Part shown: positions 54,988 through 63,910 of the stretch, piece after piece
How the letters are laid out: every line of letters starts with the position of its first letter
Numbering within the stretch: position 1 is the first letter of the stretch
Assembly: GCA_963834445.1 (NCBI GenBank)
Contig: CAWIBU010000001.1
Location: 1-64,000 of the forward strand
Origin: PALSA-350 sp963834445
GTDB taxonomy: Bacteria; Acidobacteriota; Terriglobia; Terriglobales; Acidobacteriaceae
DNA: 64,000 nt
Direction of reading: 5' to 3'
Notes under the pieces: model-generated
Told to the model about the DNA's origin: nothing
Seen by the model: the letters and a program-made list of their open reading frames with translations, nothing else
The model's database searches: none
Position numbers and translations under genes: made by a program

Positions 54988-55322
54988 GCTTCCCCCATAC
55001 CGCGATCAGCCAGACGAACTTCGCGGAACCCATGTCTGCCGGGCATGGAAAAGAAGGAAGGCTGCCCTCCGCACGTCTTAATGGGTATGGACGAGGGGTG
55101 TAGCGAATAGTTGCAGGCGAAGGTCATTCGTGTGCTGAAAACTATCGAATGATATGGTCACTCGATCTTCGGACGGCGGTGCCGCCCTAACGGCGCCCCC
55201 GTGGACCCGGCTGAATCTCTCGCTGAACCGGAATAACAAGGGCTATCCAGGCAACACTGCCCCGATGCGATAATGTTTGGCACGCGGTCTAATATGATTT
55301 CGAATGCATCCGGAGAGCCCCC
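54988..55322. other. Divergent intergenic region
   Basis: Some 335 bases separate two divergent genes and should hold both promoters. No convincing operator, RNA gene or extra coding frame was seen. Confidence 0.4.
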
Positions 55323-56693
55323 ATGGACGCCGACAGCACGACGCAAGCCGCAGACCAGACCGCCTGGACTTCTATCGAAGAGCTCTGCGACCGCACGTTT
55401 GGCAGCCGCCCTTCCGCCGATCATCTGGCCATTCTGAAAAGTGCCGAGACCGAGCGCCCCGAGGCCAAAGACTTTATCGCGCGCGCCTTTCGCCTGATGA
55501 CAATTTCGCGAGCGCCGCCGGCGAATATGACTCCCAGCCTCGCCTGGATCCTGGGCGTGATGATGCCTCGCCTGCTCCCCGGGGCATGGGGCAACATCGT
55601 TCCTCCGTTCACGTTAGAAGATCGTCATAAGCTGATCGACGCCTACCTGCTGGCAGATCCCTGGGGAACCTTTGCGGAAGGGACGGTGCTGCTCGAAATG
55701 GGTTGCGGGTTTCCACCGCAAACCGCACTCGACGCGGCGCGCAATTTTCCTCATTGGCAAATCATCGGCGCTGACCTGCAATTCGATCCCTATGTTCTGC
55801 ACGATGCGCAGGGAAACTACGCGTGCATGAATACGGAGGGTGAGGTGCGGTACTTTCATCCCGGCTCGTTCGATGGTGCGAACTTTGTCGCGCTCTACCG
55901 TGACTCCTCTTCCACGTTTGCACGGTTTCGCGGGTTGTTTGCGGTGCTGCGTGAAAAGTTACCCACGACAGATTGCGATGCCTGTGTATCGGTCGAGCAT
56001 GAGGGGGCGCGACTTACGCAGAATCCGATCAGAAGCTACGAACGTCCGAACCTTACTTTGCTGCAGGCCGGGCTGGGTGCAGAGACACCGCAGGCGGATA
56101 TCATCCGCATCTTCAATGTTCTTTTTTATTTTGACGCGGCGTTTCGCAGCCGCGCCGAGCAATGGGCACTGCGCACGCTTCGCCCGGGAGGCCTCTTTCT
56201 GTGCGGTGCGGATAGTTCGCAGACGCTCGAAGCCCGTTACTCGGTGTACCGCAGCGAGCAGGGACAACTGGTTGCGAAAGAATTCGCGTTCAGCCTCGAC
56301 AACGTTCGACCGGCTACCACCGTCTCGGTGTTCTGCCTGCACGACCAGGAAAAGGAAACCTTCGCCCTCGCCCAACTCATTGGCGTTCTCCGCGCCGAAA
56401 AAGGATTTGTCCGAGACTATGATTCCCGCTTTGACCAACTCCTGGCGGAAAAGAGGATTTGGATCCGCCAGGAAGATGGGTTCCTGGGAGCGCCCGCCGA
56501 GCAACTAGGCACATCCGAATGGACGCCCTCGTACCTTGCCATCCAGCAGCAGTTAGAACAGGAGGGTTTTGCGGAGCGGGCCGTTGCCGTTTTACGGCGC
56601 GCCGGTCACGAGGCCTGGATCAATCCGGTCGGCCACTTGGCCGTGAATCCAAAAACCCTTTCTGCTTTCCAACCCGAGCCCGTTCGCATCTAA
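55323..56693 (+). CDS. Class I SAM-dependent methyltransferase-like protein
   Basis: A 456-residue protein without a signal peptide. A Rossmann-type motif I is visible at about residues 121-131 (VLLEMGCGFPPQTALDAARN), with the acidic end of strand 2 in WQIIGADLQFDP. A post-I region includes IFNVLFYFDAAFRSRAEQWA and LRPGGLFLCGADSSQ, as in class I methyltransferases. The flanking N- and C-terminal 120-residue regions are not recognised, and the protein is longer than typical small-molecule methyltransferases. Substrate unknown. The next gene is about 90 bases downstream on the same strand. Confidence 0.75.
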   Translation: MDADSTTQAADQTAWTSIEELCDRTFGSRPSADHLAILKSAETERPEAKDFIARAFRLMTISRAPPANMTPSLAWILGVMMPRLLPGAWGNIVPPFTLEDRHKLIDAYLLADPWGTFAEGTVLLEMGCGFPPQTALDAARNFPHWQIIGADLQFDPYVLHDAQGNYACMNTEGEVRYFHPGSFDGANFVALYRDSSSTFARFRGLFAVLREKLPTTDCDACVSVEHEGARLTQNPIRSYERPNLTLLQAGLGAETPQADIIRIFNVLFYFDAAFRSRAEQWALRTLRPGGLFLCGADSSQTLEARYSVYRSEQGQLVAKEFAFSLDNVRPATTVSVFCLHDQEKETFALAQLIGVLRAEKGFVRDYDSRFDQLLAEKRIWIRQEDGFLGAPAEQLGTSEWTPSYLAIQQQLEQEGFAERAVAVLRRAGHEAWINPVGHLAVNPKTLSAFQPEPVRI

Positions 56694-56780
56694 TGAGATG
56701 ACTAGACCTGCGTCGTCTTCCTGCCGCTGTTACAACCCTAACGTGGCAGATAGTCGTTGGAGGTAGAAAGGAATCCTGCA

Positions 56781-57491
56781 ATGCACCGCGTGACCTTACT
56801 ACTTGGAATCCTTCTTACCCTGCCGATGTATGCCGCCAGACAAATGGCCACACTGGTTGCACCGCAGGATGGAGCAACGCTCCCCGTAACCCTGGCGAAA
56901 AGCATCAAGGTTGAACACCTGAGTGCCGGCCGGCTTGTGGTCGCGCGGCTTTCCCAACGTGTGCCGCTCGACAACGATCGCTACCTGCCCGCTGGAGTTG
57001 AGGTCGTAGGGCAAGTTGTGAGTGCTACGCCTTCGTCGCTGAGCATTCTGTTCATAGGGCTTCGCTGGAAGACGCAGACGGTCCCCATCCGTGTACGGTT
57101 AGTGGCTGCGGCGTCATTCCAGAAAGTTTTTCAGGCCGGTCTTCCCGTGGGGGGAACAGACCGGGGAACCAGCGACCCCGCCGACTACACGACCCGCCAG
57201 GTAGGCGGTGACGAGGTCTATCTATCTGCCGGCTCGGGTAGGGTTTATGACCAGTACAGCCAGCCGGTGGGCTACGCGGATTTGCACGGCGTCTATGCCA
57301 AGCCAAGATCGGCGGGCGAACCGCCTCGCGCGATGGGACCCTTTTCCACCACCGCGACGGGACTCCACGGACTCCGCGAATTTGCCATCATCTCGCCTGG
57401 CGATGCCAGCAGTCCCATCACCTTCGTGGTCAACAATCCGAAAGGGATAATTGGCCAGGGCGGCGCGCTGCTGCTTGAAGTTGTCCGCTGA
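56781..57491 (+). CDS. Exported hypothetical protein, beta-rich
   Basis: ATG 56781 starts a good signal peptide (MHRVTLLLGILLTLPMYAAR), giving 236 residues; the frame upstream to 56757 is not needed. The first mature part (LPVTLAKSIKVEHLSAGRLV; VPLDNDRYLPAGVEVVGQVV) resembles the pore/periplasmic beta-domains seen in acidobacterial exported proteins and, faintly, VirB10/TrbI. The rest is beta-strand-like with no motif I can name. It converges with the amidase gene, their stops 9 bases apart. Confidence 0.8.
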   Translation: MHRVTLLLGILLTLPMYAARQMATLVAPQDGATLPVTLAKSIKVEHLSAGRLVVARLSQRVPLDNDRYLPAGVEVVGQVVSATPSSLSILFIGLRWKTQTVPIRVRLVAAASFQKVFQAGLPVGGTDRGTSDPADYTTRQVGGDEVYLSAGSGRVYDQYSQPVGYADLHGVYAKPRSAGEPPRAMGPFSTTATGLHGLREFAIISPGDASSPITFVVNNPKGIIGQGGALLLEVVR

Positions 57492-57500
57492 ATACGGACC

Positions 57501-59012
57501 TTAGCGTGGCAGCGGTGTGAGCAGAGGCGCCACCGGCGCGACTCCCTCAATCGATGGCAGAAAGTGCGGTGTAACCTTCGCATGCGCCGCCTGCTCGTAT
57601 GCATAGCCATAGCCCAGCAGACGCGCTTCGCTCCAGGCCGGACCGATGATGGATAAACCAACGGGTAGCCCCCGCACCGCGCCCATCGGCACGGTGAGGT
57701 GCGGATAACCGGCAACCGCCGCCAGGCCGCCCGCGCCCGCCCCCGTGCTTTGATCGCCGTTCACCGCATCGATTTTCCAGGCCGGCGGCATGGTCGGCGA
57801 CACCAGGGCGTCGAGGTGGTTGGCTGCCAGCATGGCGTCGATGCCGTCACGGCCGGCGAGGCGCAGCGACGTGGCGCGCGCGGTCTGGTAGGCAGCATCA
57901 TCGAGTCCTTTGGTCGCCTCGGCTTTGACAAATGTTTCCTGCCCGAAGAGCGCAAGCTCGCGATCCGCATGCGCGTTATTAAATGCGATGACTTCGGCCA
58001 GCGTTCGTGTCTTGACCGCGGGCGGCGTGGTGGCGAGATAGGCATTCAGGTCCGCTTTGAGCTCGGTATTCAGCACCAGTGTCTCCGCCTCGCCGATCTT
58101 GTCCCGATCCTTGAGCTCGGTAATGTCGACCAGCGTCGCTCCCTGCGCCTGCAACACGGCCAATGCCTGTGCGAATACCTTATCGGTGGCCGCCGACCAC
58201 CCGGTTGCAAAACGCAGCACGCCGATGCGCGCGCCCTTCAGTGCGCCTGGCTTCAAGGCCGCCAGGTAATCCGTGACGTGTGCGTCAGCTTCTTTGGTGG
58301 CCGGGTCGGCGGGATCTGTGCCCGCGATGGCGGCGAGCACGCGCGCCGCGGTCGCCACGTCGGCTGCAATCGGCCCGGCAGTGTCCTGACTATGACTAAT
58401 GGGCACGATGTGGGTGCGGCTCACCAGCCCCACCGTGGGCTTCAACCCGACTACACCGTTCAAGGCAGCCGGGCAGGTGATTGAACCGTCGGTCTCGGTG
58501 CCGATGGCGGCGGAGACTTCGCCGGCTGCAACCGCTGCGCCACTGCCCGAAGAAGATCCGCACGGATCGCGATCGAGCGCGTGCGGATTGCGCGTCTGGC
58601 CGCCCACCCCGCTCCAGCCTGAGATCGAAGCGTTGGAGCGAATGTTGGCCCACTCCGACAAGTTTGTCTTGCCCAGGATCACAGCGTCTTCTGCGCGCAG
58701 CCGCGCAACCAGCGGCGCGTCCCGATGAGTCACGTTGTCAAGCAGGGCCATGCTGCCTGCCGTGGTGGGCAGCGGTCCGTCCGCTTCAATATTGTCTTTG
58801 AGCAGGATCGCGTAACCGTAGAGCAGGCCGCGCGCTTTGCGCCGCCGATCGATGGCGCGCGCCTGATCAAGCGCGGTTGGGTCGAGCGCGATCACGGCGT
58901 GGATCTGCGGATCGATCGCCTGCACCCGCGCGATCGCCGACGCGGTCGCAGTCTCCGCAGTCGTAGCCGGATTCGCAGCCGCCGCCAGCACGGCAAACAA
59001 GAGTGAGATCAT
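57501..59012 (-). CDS. Exported amidase-signature-family hydrolase
   Basis: ATG 59012 (MISLLFAVLAAAANPATTAE) gives a signal peptide and about 503 residues. Amidase-signature elements are complete: catalytic Lys in GYAILLKDNIEADGPLPTTA, the Gly/Ser-rich segment DPCGSSSGSGAAVAAGEVSA with the cis-Ser, and the nucleophile region IGTETDGSITCPAALNGVVG. The family hydrolyses amides, including aryl- and peptide amides; this exported form probably acts in the periplasm. Its start is 90 bases from the divergent SpoIIE phosphatase start, so the two promoters overlap. Confidence 0.94.
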   Translation of the reverse strand: MISLLFAVLAAAANPATTAETATASAIARVQAIDPQIHAVIALDPTALDQARAIDRRRKARGLLYGYAILLKDNIEADGPLPTTAGSMALLDNVTHRDAPLVARLRAEDAVILGKTNLSEWANIRSNASISGWSGVGGQTRNPHALDRDPCGSSSGSGAAVAAGEVSAAIGTETDGSITCPAALNGVVGLKPTVGLVSRTHIVPISHSQDTAGPIAADVATAARVLAAIAGTDPADPATKEADAHVTDYLAALKPGALKGARIGVLRFATGWSAATDKVFAQALAVLQAQGATLVDITELKDRDKIGEAETLVLNTELKADLNAYLATTPPAVKTRTLAEVIAFNNAHADRELALFGQETFVKAEATKGLDDAAYQTARATSLRLAGRDGIDAMLAANHLDALVSPTMPPAWKIDAVNGDQSTGAGAGGLAAVAGYPHLTVPMGAVRGLPVGLSIIGPAWSEARLLGYGYAYEQAAHAKVTPHFLPSIEGVAPVAPLLTPLPR

Positions 59013-59102
59013 CAGGTGTGAGTTCCCTTCCCGCTCATGGTATACGAAGGCCAAAGCACGACAGTGTTCCCCTGCAGTCGTCCGTGCGGGTATTCTGGCT
59101 GC

Positions 59103-61184
59103 ATGCTTGGCTGCCGCACGTTTGGCATTTTTCTGAAATTGTTGGCTTTCGTGGTGATCGCCTCAGCCGTCATGCACGCAGCGCAACTGCCCGCTGCCCC
59201 AGCGCCGTCAACCCACACGCTGGTGTTGAACGAAGTCGGCAAAGGCCTGGCGCCGTTAGATGGTTATTGGCAGTTCCACCTGGGCGACGACCTTGCATGG
59301 GCCAACCCTGCCTATGACGATCGCGGATGGGAGCAGCTCACGGCAGACAAGCCCTGGAGCCTGCAAGGCCACCCAAACGCCACCGGTTACGGATGGTATC
59401 GGCGCACCCTCTCGATCACGCCCGCGGCCGGCGCCTCGCCTGACTTCTCCCTGCTGATTCCTTATATCGGCGACGTCTATCAGCTCTATTGGAATGGCGT
59501 TGAGGTCGGTCATCGCGGCGACATGCCACCGCGCCTGCGGATCATCGTCGGCGGCCCGGCACAAATCTATGACCTGGGCGCCGTGCGCACGGGCGTCCTC
59601 GCCGTGCGCGTTTGGAGTCTTCCGCAACCATCCAACGGGACTGAGGCCACGGGTGGCTTTTTCGCCGTGCCCCAGATCGGCAGTCCACAGGCCATGGCCG
59701 CGGCCCGGGCGAGCCTGGACTATCGTTGGCTGCGCCGCCAGCAATTCACCTTCGGGCTCACGCTGCTGTACACGCTGGTCGCTCTGCTCAGCCTGGTGGC
59801 GTGGTTGCGCGACCGCGATCAGTGGCTGTTCTTCTGGATGACGGTCTTCACCTTCACTCCCCTGGCAGAACTATTGCTGCGCGGTCTGCATATACCGTAC
59901 TCCCTCGGCTGGTTGAACTTTGCCGCACAGACCGAAATCCAGATTCGCGAAACCTCACAGTGGTTTCTGCTTATCTGGCTGCTGCAGCTGCACGATCACA
60001 GAAAGCTGGTCCGCTTCACACGCCTCTTCGCCGTCATCGCGATCTTCAGTGGCTTCTGCGATGGGGCCCTGTTTCTCGTCTATCCCTCCTTGCTGAGCGA
60101 TCTGCAGTTTCAGATTACCGATGCCGTACTCACCGTACCCCTGCTGGTCTTTGAAATCGTTCCCGTTGTGCTGGTGGTCTTCGCCGTTCTTCGCCGCCAG
60201 CGTCTTGATTCCTCTCGCTGGTTCGTGGCCGGCTTCGCCTTTATCGGCGCCATGATCTATGCGACGACCAACATCGCCATTCAGGGCGTTCGCTTTACCC
60301 ATTGGACTCTGGCGGAAAATCTAAGTGCGCCGCTGTTCTCGGTGAGTGGCAGCCCCATCAACCTGCTCACCCTCGTCCGCACGCTGCTCTTCGTCTCCAT
60401 CGTCTACGCCGTGATTCGCTATGCGCTGGGCGAACGCCGGCGCCAGGCCGGTCTGGAACAGGAAATACAGAACGCGCGCGCCCTGCAGCAGGTGCTGGTG
60501 CCGGAAACGGTACCGGCGCTCACCGGGTATAGCCTCACCAGCGCATACCGTCCTGCGCAGGAGGTGGGCGGCGATTTCTTCCAGATCATCCCGCTCGACG
60601 CAGGCTCCACGCTCGTGGTGCTGGGTGACGTCAGCGGTAAAGGTTTGCAGGCAGCCATGACGGTCTGCCTCATCGTCGGGTCTATCCGCTCCACCGCAGA
60701 GACCACCGCCAGCCCTGCCGAGCTACTGGAGGCACTCAACCGGCGCCTGCACGGCCGCCTGCATCACGGGTTTGCCACGTGTCTCGCCTTGCGTCTGGAC
60801 TCTGACGGTGCCTGCACGATCGCGTGCGCCGGCCACCCCGCGCCGTTCCTTAATAAGAGCGAAGTCGACGTACCAGGAGCGCTGCCGCTCGGCCTGATGC
60901 CGGCAACCGCTTATGAGGAATTGGCGCTGCGGCTCTACCCGGGCGATCGCCTCTCGCTCTATACCGACGGGTTGCTCGAAGCGCGCAGTGCCTCGGGCGA
61001 ACTGTACGGCTTTGAGCGTCTCGCAACGCTCTTCGCAGCCCAACCCGATGCCGCCCAGGCCACGCAGGCGGCGGTGGCCTTCGGCCAGGATGACGATATC
61101 ACCGTGCTCACGCTCACGCGGCTCGAAGCCGGCCAGGAATCCACCGCGCTGTTCACCGCGCCCAGCTTCGAAGCCAGCTATTGA
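59103..61184 (+). CDS. SpoIIE/PP2C-type serine phosphatase with membrane sensor region
   Basis: ATG 59103 (MLGCRTFGIFLKLLAFVVIA) gives 693 residues. A signal is followed by a galactose-binding/jelly-roll-like outer domain (GYWQFHLGDDLAWANPAYDD; GYGWYRRTLSITPAAGASPD). About seven helices follow, in a 7TMR-DISM-like arrangement, ending in a short coiled coil (RRQAGLEQEIQNARALQQVL). The PP2C domain has VGGDFFQIIPLDAGSTLVVL, GDVSGKGLQAAM, TDGLLEARSASGELYG and FGQDDDITVLTL, with the metal aspartates in place. It is expected to dephosphorylate a Ser/Thr-phosphoprotein such as an anti-sigma factor antagonist in response to an external ligand. It is the intact paralogue of the broken gene at 24.1-26.1 kb. 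Confidence 0.94.
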   Translation: MLGCRTFGIFLKLLAFVVIASAVMHAAQLPAAPAPSTHTLVLNEVGKGLAPLDGYWQFHLGDDLAWANPAYDDRGWEQLTADKPWSLQGHPNATGYGWYRRTLSITPAAGASPDFSLLIPYIGDVYQLYWNGVEVGHRGDMPPRLRIIVGGPAQIYDLGAVRTGVLAVRVWSLPQPSNGTEATGGFFAVPQIGSPQAMAAARASLDYRWLRRQQFTFGLTLLYTLVALLSLVAWLRDRDQWLFFWMTVFTFTPLAELLLRGLHIPYSLGWLNFAAQTEIQIRETSQWFLLIWLLQLHDHRKLVRFTRLFAVIAIFSGFCDGALFLVYPSLLSDLQFQITDAVLTVPLLVFEIVPVVLVVFAVLRRQRLDSSRWFVAGFAFIGAMIYATTNIAIQGVRFTHWTLAENLSAPLFSVSGSPINLLTLVRTLLFVSIVYAVIRYALGERRRQAGLEQEIQNARALQQVLVPETVPALTGYSLTSAYRPAQEVGGDFFQIIPLDAGSTLVVLGDVSGKGLQAAMTVCLIVGSIRSTAETTASPAELLEALNRRLHGRLHHGFATCLALRLDSDGACTIACAGHPAPFLNKSEVDVPGALPLGLMPATAYEELALRLYPGDRLSLYTDGLLEARSASGELYGFERLATLFAAQPDAAQATQAAVAFGQDDDITVLTLTRLEAGQESTALFTAPSFEASY

Positions 61185-62212
61185 GACACCACCAGGATCT
61201 TGAACGTGCCCGGCTTCGCGACGGGCCGGCCTGTAGCCCCTGGCTTCGCATCTTCAAAATCCGCGGTGGGCATGTAGATGGTATGCGTCCTGGTGTCAAT
61301 ATCCATCGTCTTTGCCCCGCGCGCCGTCTTGACCGAGGCAACCACCGTGTACTCGCCGGAAGATGACCGGCGGACCACGGTGAGGGTTCCGTCACCGGCA
61401 CTGGCAAAGGCTTCCGCCCCTGAGACCCTGGTCGCGTCAACCCCGGCGCCAATGGGCAGGTCGCCGAGCACTTTGCCATCCTCCGCGCTCATCACAATCA
61501 TCTTCGGCGGCTTACGGCAACCAATGATGAGCGCATGATGCTCCTTATCGAGGGCCAGCCCCACAGGCCGGCCGCCAGGAGCTACCGGCCAATGGGCAAT
61601 CACTTTTCGCGCTTTGAGATCGACAACCGCTACTGTGTCTTTATCCTCGAGATTGACATAAACCTTGCCCGCGCCATCGGCCGCCAGAAACTCCGGCGCG
61701 CCGCCCAGGGCGATAGGCGCTTCGATCTTGCCGGATTTTGGGTCAATGTCGGGTTTGAAGGTGATCAGGCTGTTGCTGTCGCCCGCACTCACCAGAATGC
61801 GATCGGTGCCGGGGTCGTAGATGATTCCATCGGCGTCGGGCAGGGCCGCAATCACCCCCAACACAGCGTTGGTTTTGAGATCAAACACAGTCACTGTGCC
61901 CTGCCCGCCGCCGTCGGTGATGAACCCGCGATGCAACCTGGGCACAAGCGCCACCCCGTGCGCGGTCTTCTGGCCGGGAATATCCCCCAGCGTCTTGCCG
62001 GAAGCAGCGTCAATCACCAGCGTGTGCGTGCTGCGTGGAACGTAGAGGCGGCCCGTTGCCGAGTCTACGGTGATGTAGTCCATGCCTCCTATGCCACCGA
62101 CCGGAAGGGTTTTTTCTAAATGCCAGCTGGATTGCGCTGAGGCGGGAAGAACGGTGAGGAAAGAGCAACCGAGCACGATGGGGAGTGTACCCAGGTGTTT
62201 CGCAAGCCGCAT
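61178..62212 (-). CDS. Exported YncE-like beta-propeller protein
   Basis: ATG 62212 follows GGAGGG by a few bases and starts a signal peptide (MRLAKHLGTLPIVLGCSFLT), giving about 344 residues. The body has seven-blade YVTN/YncE-type repeats: GMDYITVDSATGRLYVPRST, GTVTVFDLKTNAVLGVIAAL, GKVYVNLEDKDTVAVVDLKA, and HHALIIGCRKPPKMIVMSAE. Such proteins are scaffolds or sensors and are common in soil acidobacteria. It converges with the phosphatase gene, overlapping it by seven bases at the stops. Confidence 0.92.
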   Translation of the reverse strand: MRLAKHLGTLPIVLGCSFLTVLPASAQSSWHLEKTLPVGGIGGMDYITVDSATGRLYVPRSTHTLVIDAASGKTLGDIPGQKTAHGVALVPRLHRGFITDGGGQGTVTVFDLKTNAVLGVIAALPDADGIIYDPGTDRILVSAGDSNSLITFKPDIDPKSGKIEAPIALGGAPEFLAADGAGKVYVNLEDKDTVAVVDLKARKVIAHWPVAPGGRPVGLALDKEHHALIIGCRKPPKMIVMSAEDGKVLGDLPIGAGVDATRVSGAEAFASAGDGTLTVVRRSSSGEYTVVASVKTARGAKTMDIDTRTHTIYMPTADFEDAKPGATGRPVAKPGTFKILVVSQ

Positions 62213-62325
62213 GGCAGAACCCTCCAAAAAGCGAATCTTCAGCCACGGTAAAGCAGCAGGCTTAAGCTCACCTTAAGGCCGACGCGCACATTGTGCGGGG
62301 GAGCGATCCAAATTCAACTGCGGGA

Positions 62326-62775
62326 TCAGTAGCCGGGCCGGTTCCGCTCTATAACTGCGTCGATCGAATAGAGATTGTTTTGCCGGCCCGCCAGCAGGGC
62401 CGCATAAACGGCCGCATACATCAATTGCAGATAGGCCGTCTGCCAATCCTGGCGTAGTGCCGTACCGAAGGTGAGAAGCAGCATGAGCAGTGAGCCGCTC
62501 ATCAAAGCGGCCCGGGTACGAAGGCCGGCAAACAGCAGCAAACCGATGAGCGCCTCCGCCCATGGCAAAGTGAGCCCGAAGCTGTAGACGGACCAAGCGG
62601 GCAGGAACGTCTTTTGAAATAACGGGACCAGCGAACCGGCAAAGACCGGTAAACCTAAGACAATGCGGCTGGCGCCATGGATGAAGATGTTGAGACCGAG
62701 CGTGGCCCGGAGCATCAGATAGGCAATGCTGCGATCACGCTGCCAGACGGTGTCTACATTGTTTGGCGCGTTCAC
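62326..62775 (-). CDS. DoxX-type integral membrane protein
   Basis: GTG 62775, preceded by AAGGAG at suitable spacing, gives 149 residues (VNAPNNVDTVWQRDRSIAYL). Four helices are visible: LMLRATLGLNIFIHGASRIV, FGLTLPWAEALIGLLLFAGL, ALMSGSLLMLLLTFGTALRQ and YLQLMYAAVYAALLAG. The GASRI after helix one parallels the GxxKL of DoxX. Function uncertain, possibly redox-linked. The frame open to 62838 is not needed. Confidence 0.8.
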   Translation of the reverse strand: MNAPNNVDTVWQRDRSIAYLMLRATLGLNIFIHGASRIVLGLPVFAGSLVPLFQKTFLPAWSVYSFGLTLPWAEALIGLLLFAGLRTRAALMSGSLLMLLLTFGTALRQDWQTAYLQLMYAAVYAALLAGRQNNLYSIDAVIERNRPGY

Positions 62776-62892
62776 GCATTCTCCTTGGTAACCCATCACG
62801 GATAACCCCATCACGCTAAACAGGCTGCGTCCTTCCATTCCAGTTTTCCGCAGCCGGTTCAGCCTAATTACGAGAGCAGCTTTCGGGCGCGC

Positions 62893-63225
62893 CTAGGGTT
62901 GTTTGATGGTAAAGCTGGTGGCCTTGACGGTAAAGCCCTCGACCACATCTGTGCTGCCTTCGCGGCGCGTGAGCAGTTCCTCCTTGACGGCGCTTGGAGC
63001 CACGGTTGCCGGAACGGCAATATTATGTCCGTTGCCGGAAATCTTCACCTGTTCCTCGCCCGACCCCGCTTGCCAGTGAATGGCATAGGTTCCGGCCGGC
63101 AGGTTGTTGGAGCCAACGCGAACCGGGGTGGGAAAATTCAGCGATCCGGATTCGTTGGTTGCGGCAAAACACATGGAACTGAATGCGAATAAAAAGAGCG
63201 AGGATAAACTGAGCAGTTTCTTCAT
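62893..63225 (-). CDS. Small exported beta-rich protein
   Basis: ATG 63225 (MKKLLSLSSLFLFAFSSMCF) gives a signal peptide and 110 residues; the longer frame to 63327 is unlikely. The mature part, NFPTPVRVGSNNLPAGTYAI and HWQAGSGEEQVKISGNGHN, then PATVAPSAVKEELL, resembles a family of small acidobacterial periplasmic proteins with a LPAGxYxxxW motif. No function is known. It is on the same strand as the DoxX-type gene but about 118 bases upstream of it. Confidence 0.8.
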   Translation of the reverse strand: MKKLLSLSSLFLFAFSSMCFAATNESGSLNFPTPVRVGSNNLPAGTYAIHWQAGSGEEQVKISGNGHNIAVPATVAPSAVKEELLTRREGSTDVVEGFTVKATSFTIKQP

Positions 63226-63502
63226 GGCACTCTCCCTAATTTCGGTTTGTACAACTAGGGGCATTACAACTACGGCGCCCCAGGCAAACAAGTTCGCTGC
63301 TGTATTGTTCGCGAGCGAAGCTCTCAAAGACTGTGGAATGTGGTGTTTAACTAAGTGGGGCTATTCGGTAGCGAGGGGTATGATACTCGGCCTGTTACGC
63401 AGTGGCGCCCCCTGATGCCCGGGTGCGCACCTGTCACTGGGCGGAATTTGGTTGGGCACTTGCAGCGCCCCAATCTACTATGTTGCAGGAGGGGAACCAA
63501 TC

Positions 63503-63910
63503 ATGAAACTCCTGATACTCGGTAGCCTGATGGCCTGCCAGATGCTCGCTCTCGCGTCCCGCGCGGTATGCCAGGCAAAGCAACCCGATAGGCCTTACTT
63601 AGTCCACCAGGAGTCGCCGCGACTCTACTTCGCCATACCCTCCACCGCAGGCCGCGGCCGCGTGGAGTTGACCGCGGCCAGCGCACAGCGGGATTTCAAC
63701 GCGCCCTTGGGTCTTTCGAGCACAGATATCGATTCGATCCTGCAACTGAGAGGCGCTGTTGCGGTGGTGCTGTGCTCACCCGGCGGTCATGGTTGTGATC
63801 ACGGCGCACTGCACCTTCATGCGGACGCAGTCGATTACAACGAAAAGACCGGCGCACTCGACGCGCACGGCGACGTGCACATCGACCCATTTCGCAGCCA
63901 GGCCCGCTAG
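63503..63910 (+). CDS. Small exported protein with LptA/OstA-like C-terminal motif
   Basis: ATG 63503, 8 bases after AGGAGG, starts a signal peptide (MKLLILGSLMACQMLALASR) and gives 135 residues. The end reads LHLHADAVDYNEKTGALDAH then GDVHIDP, the ADAVDYNxxTGxxxAxGDV pattern of LptA/OstA-like domains that carry lipopolysaccharide across the periplasm. The domain is single and short, so it may be a truncated or specialised relative. A CxxxxxxxC pair (LCSPGGHGCDHG) lies in the middle. It is near the right edge. Confidence 0.75.
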   Translation: MKLLILGSLMACQMLALASRAVCQAKQPDRPYLVHQESPRLYFAIPSTAGRGRVELTAASAQRDFNAPLGLSSTDIDSILQLRGAVAVVLCSPGGHGCDHGALHLHADAVDYNEKTGALDAHGDVHIDPFRSQAR

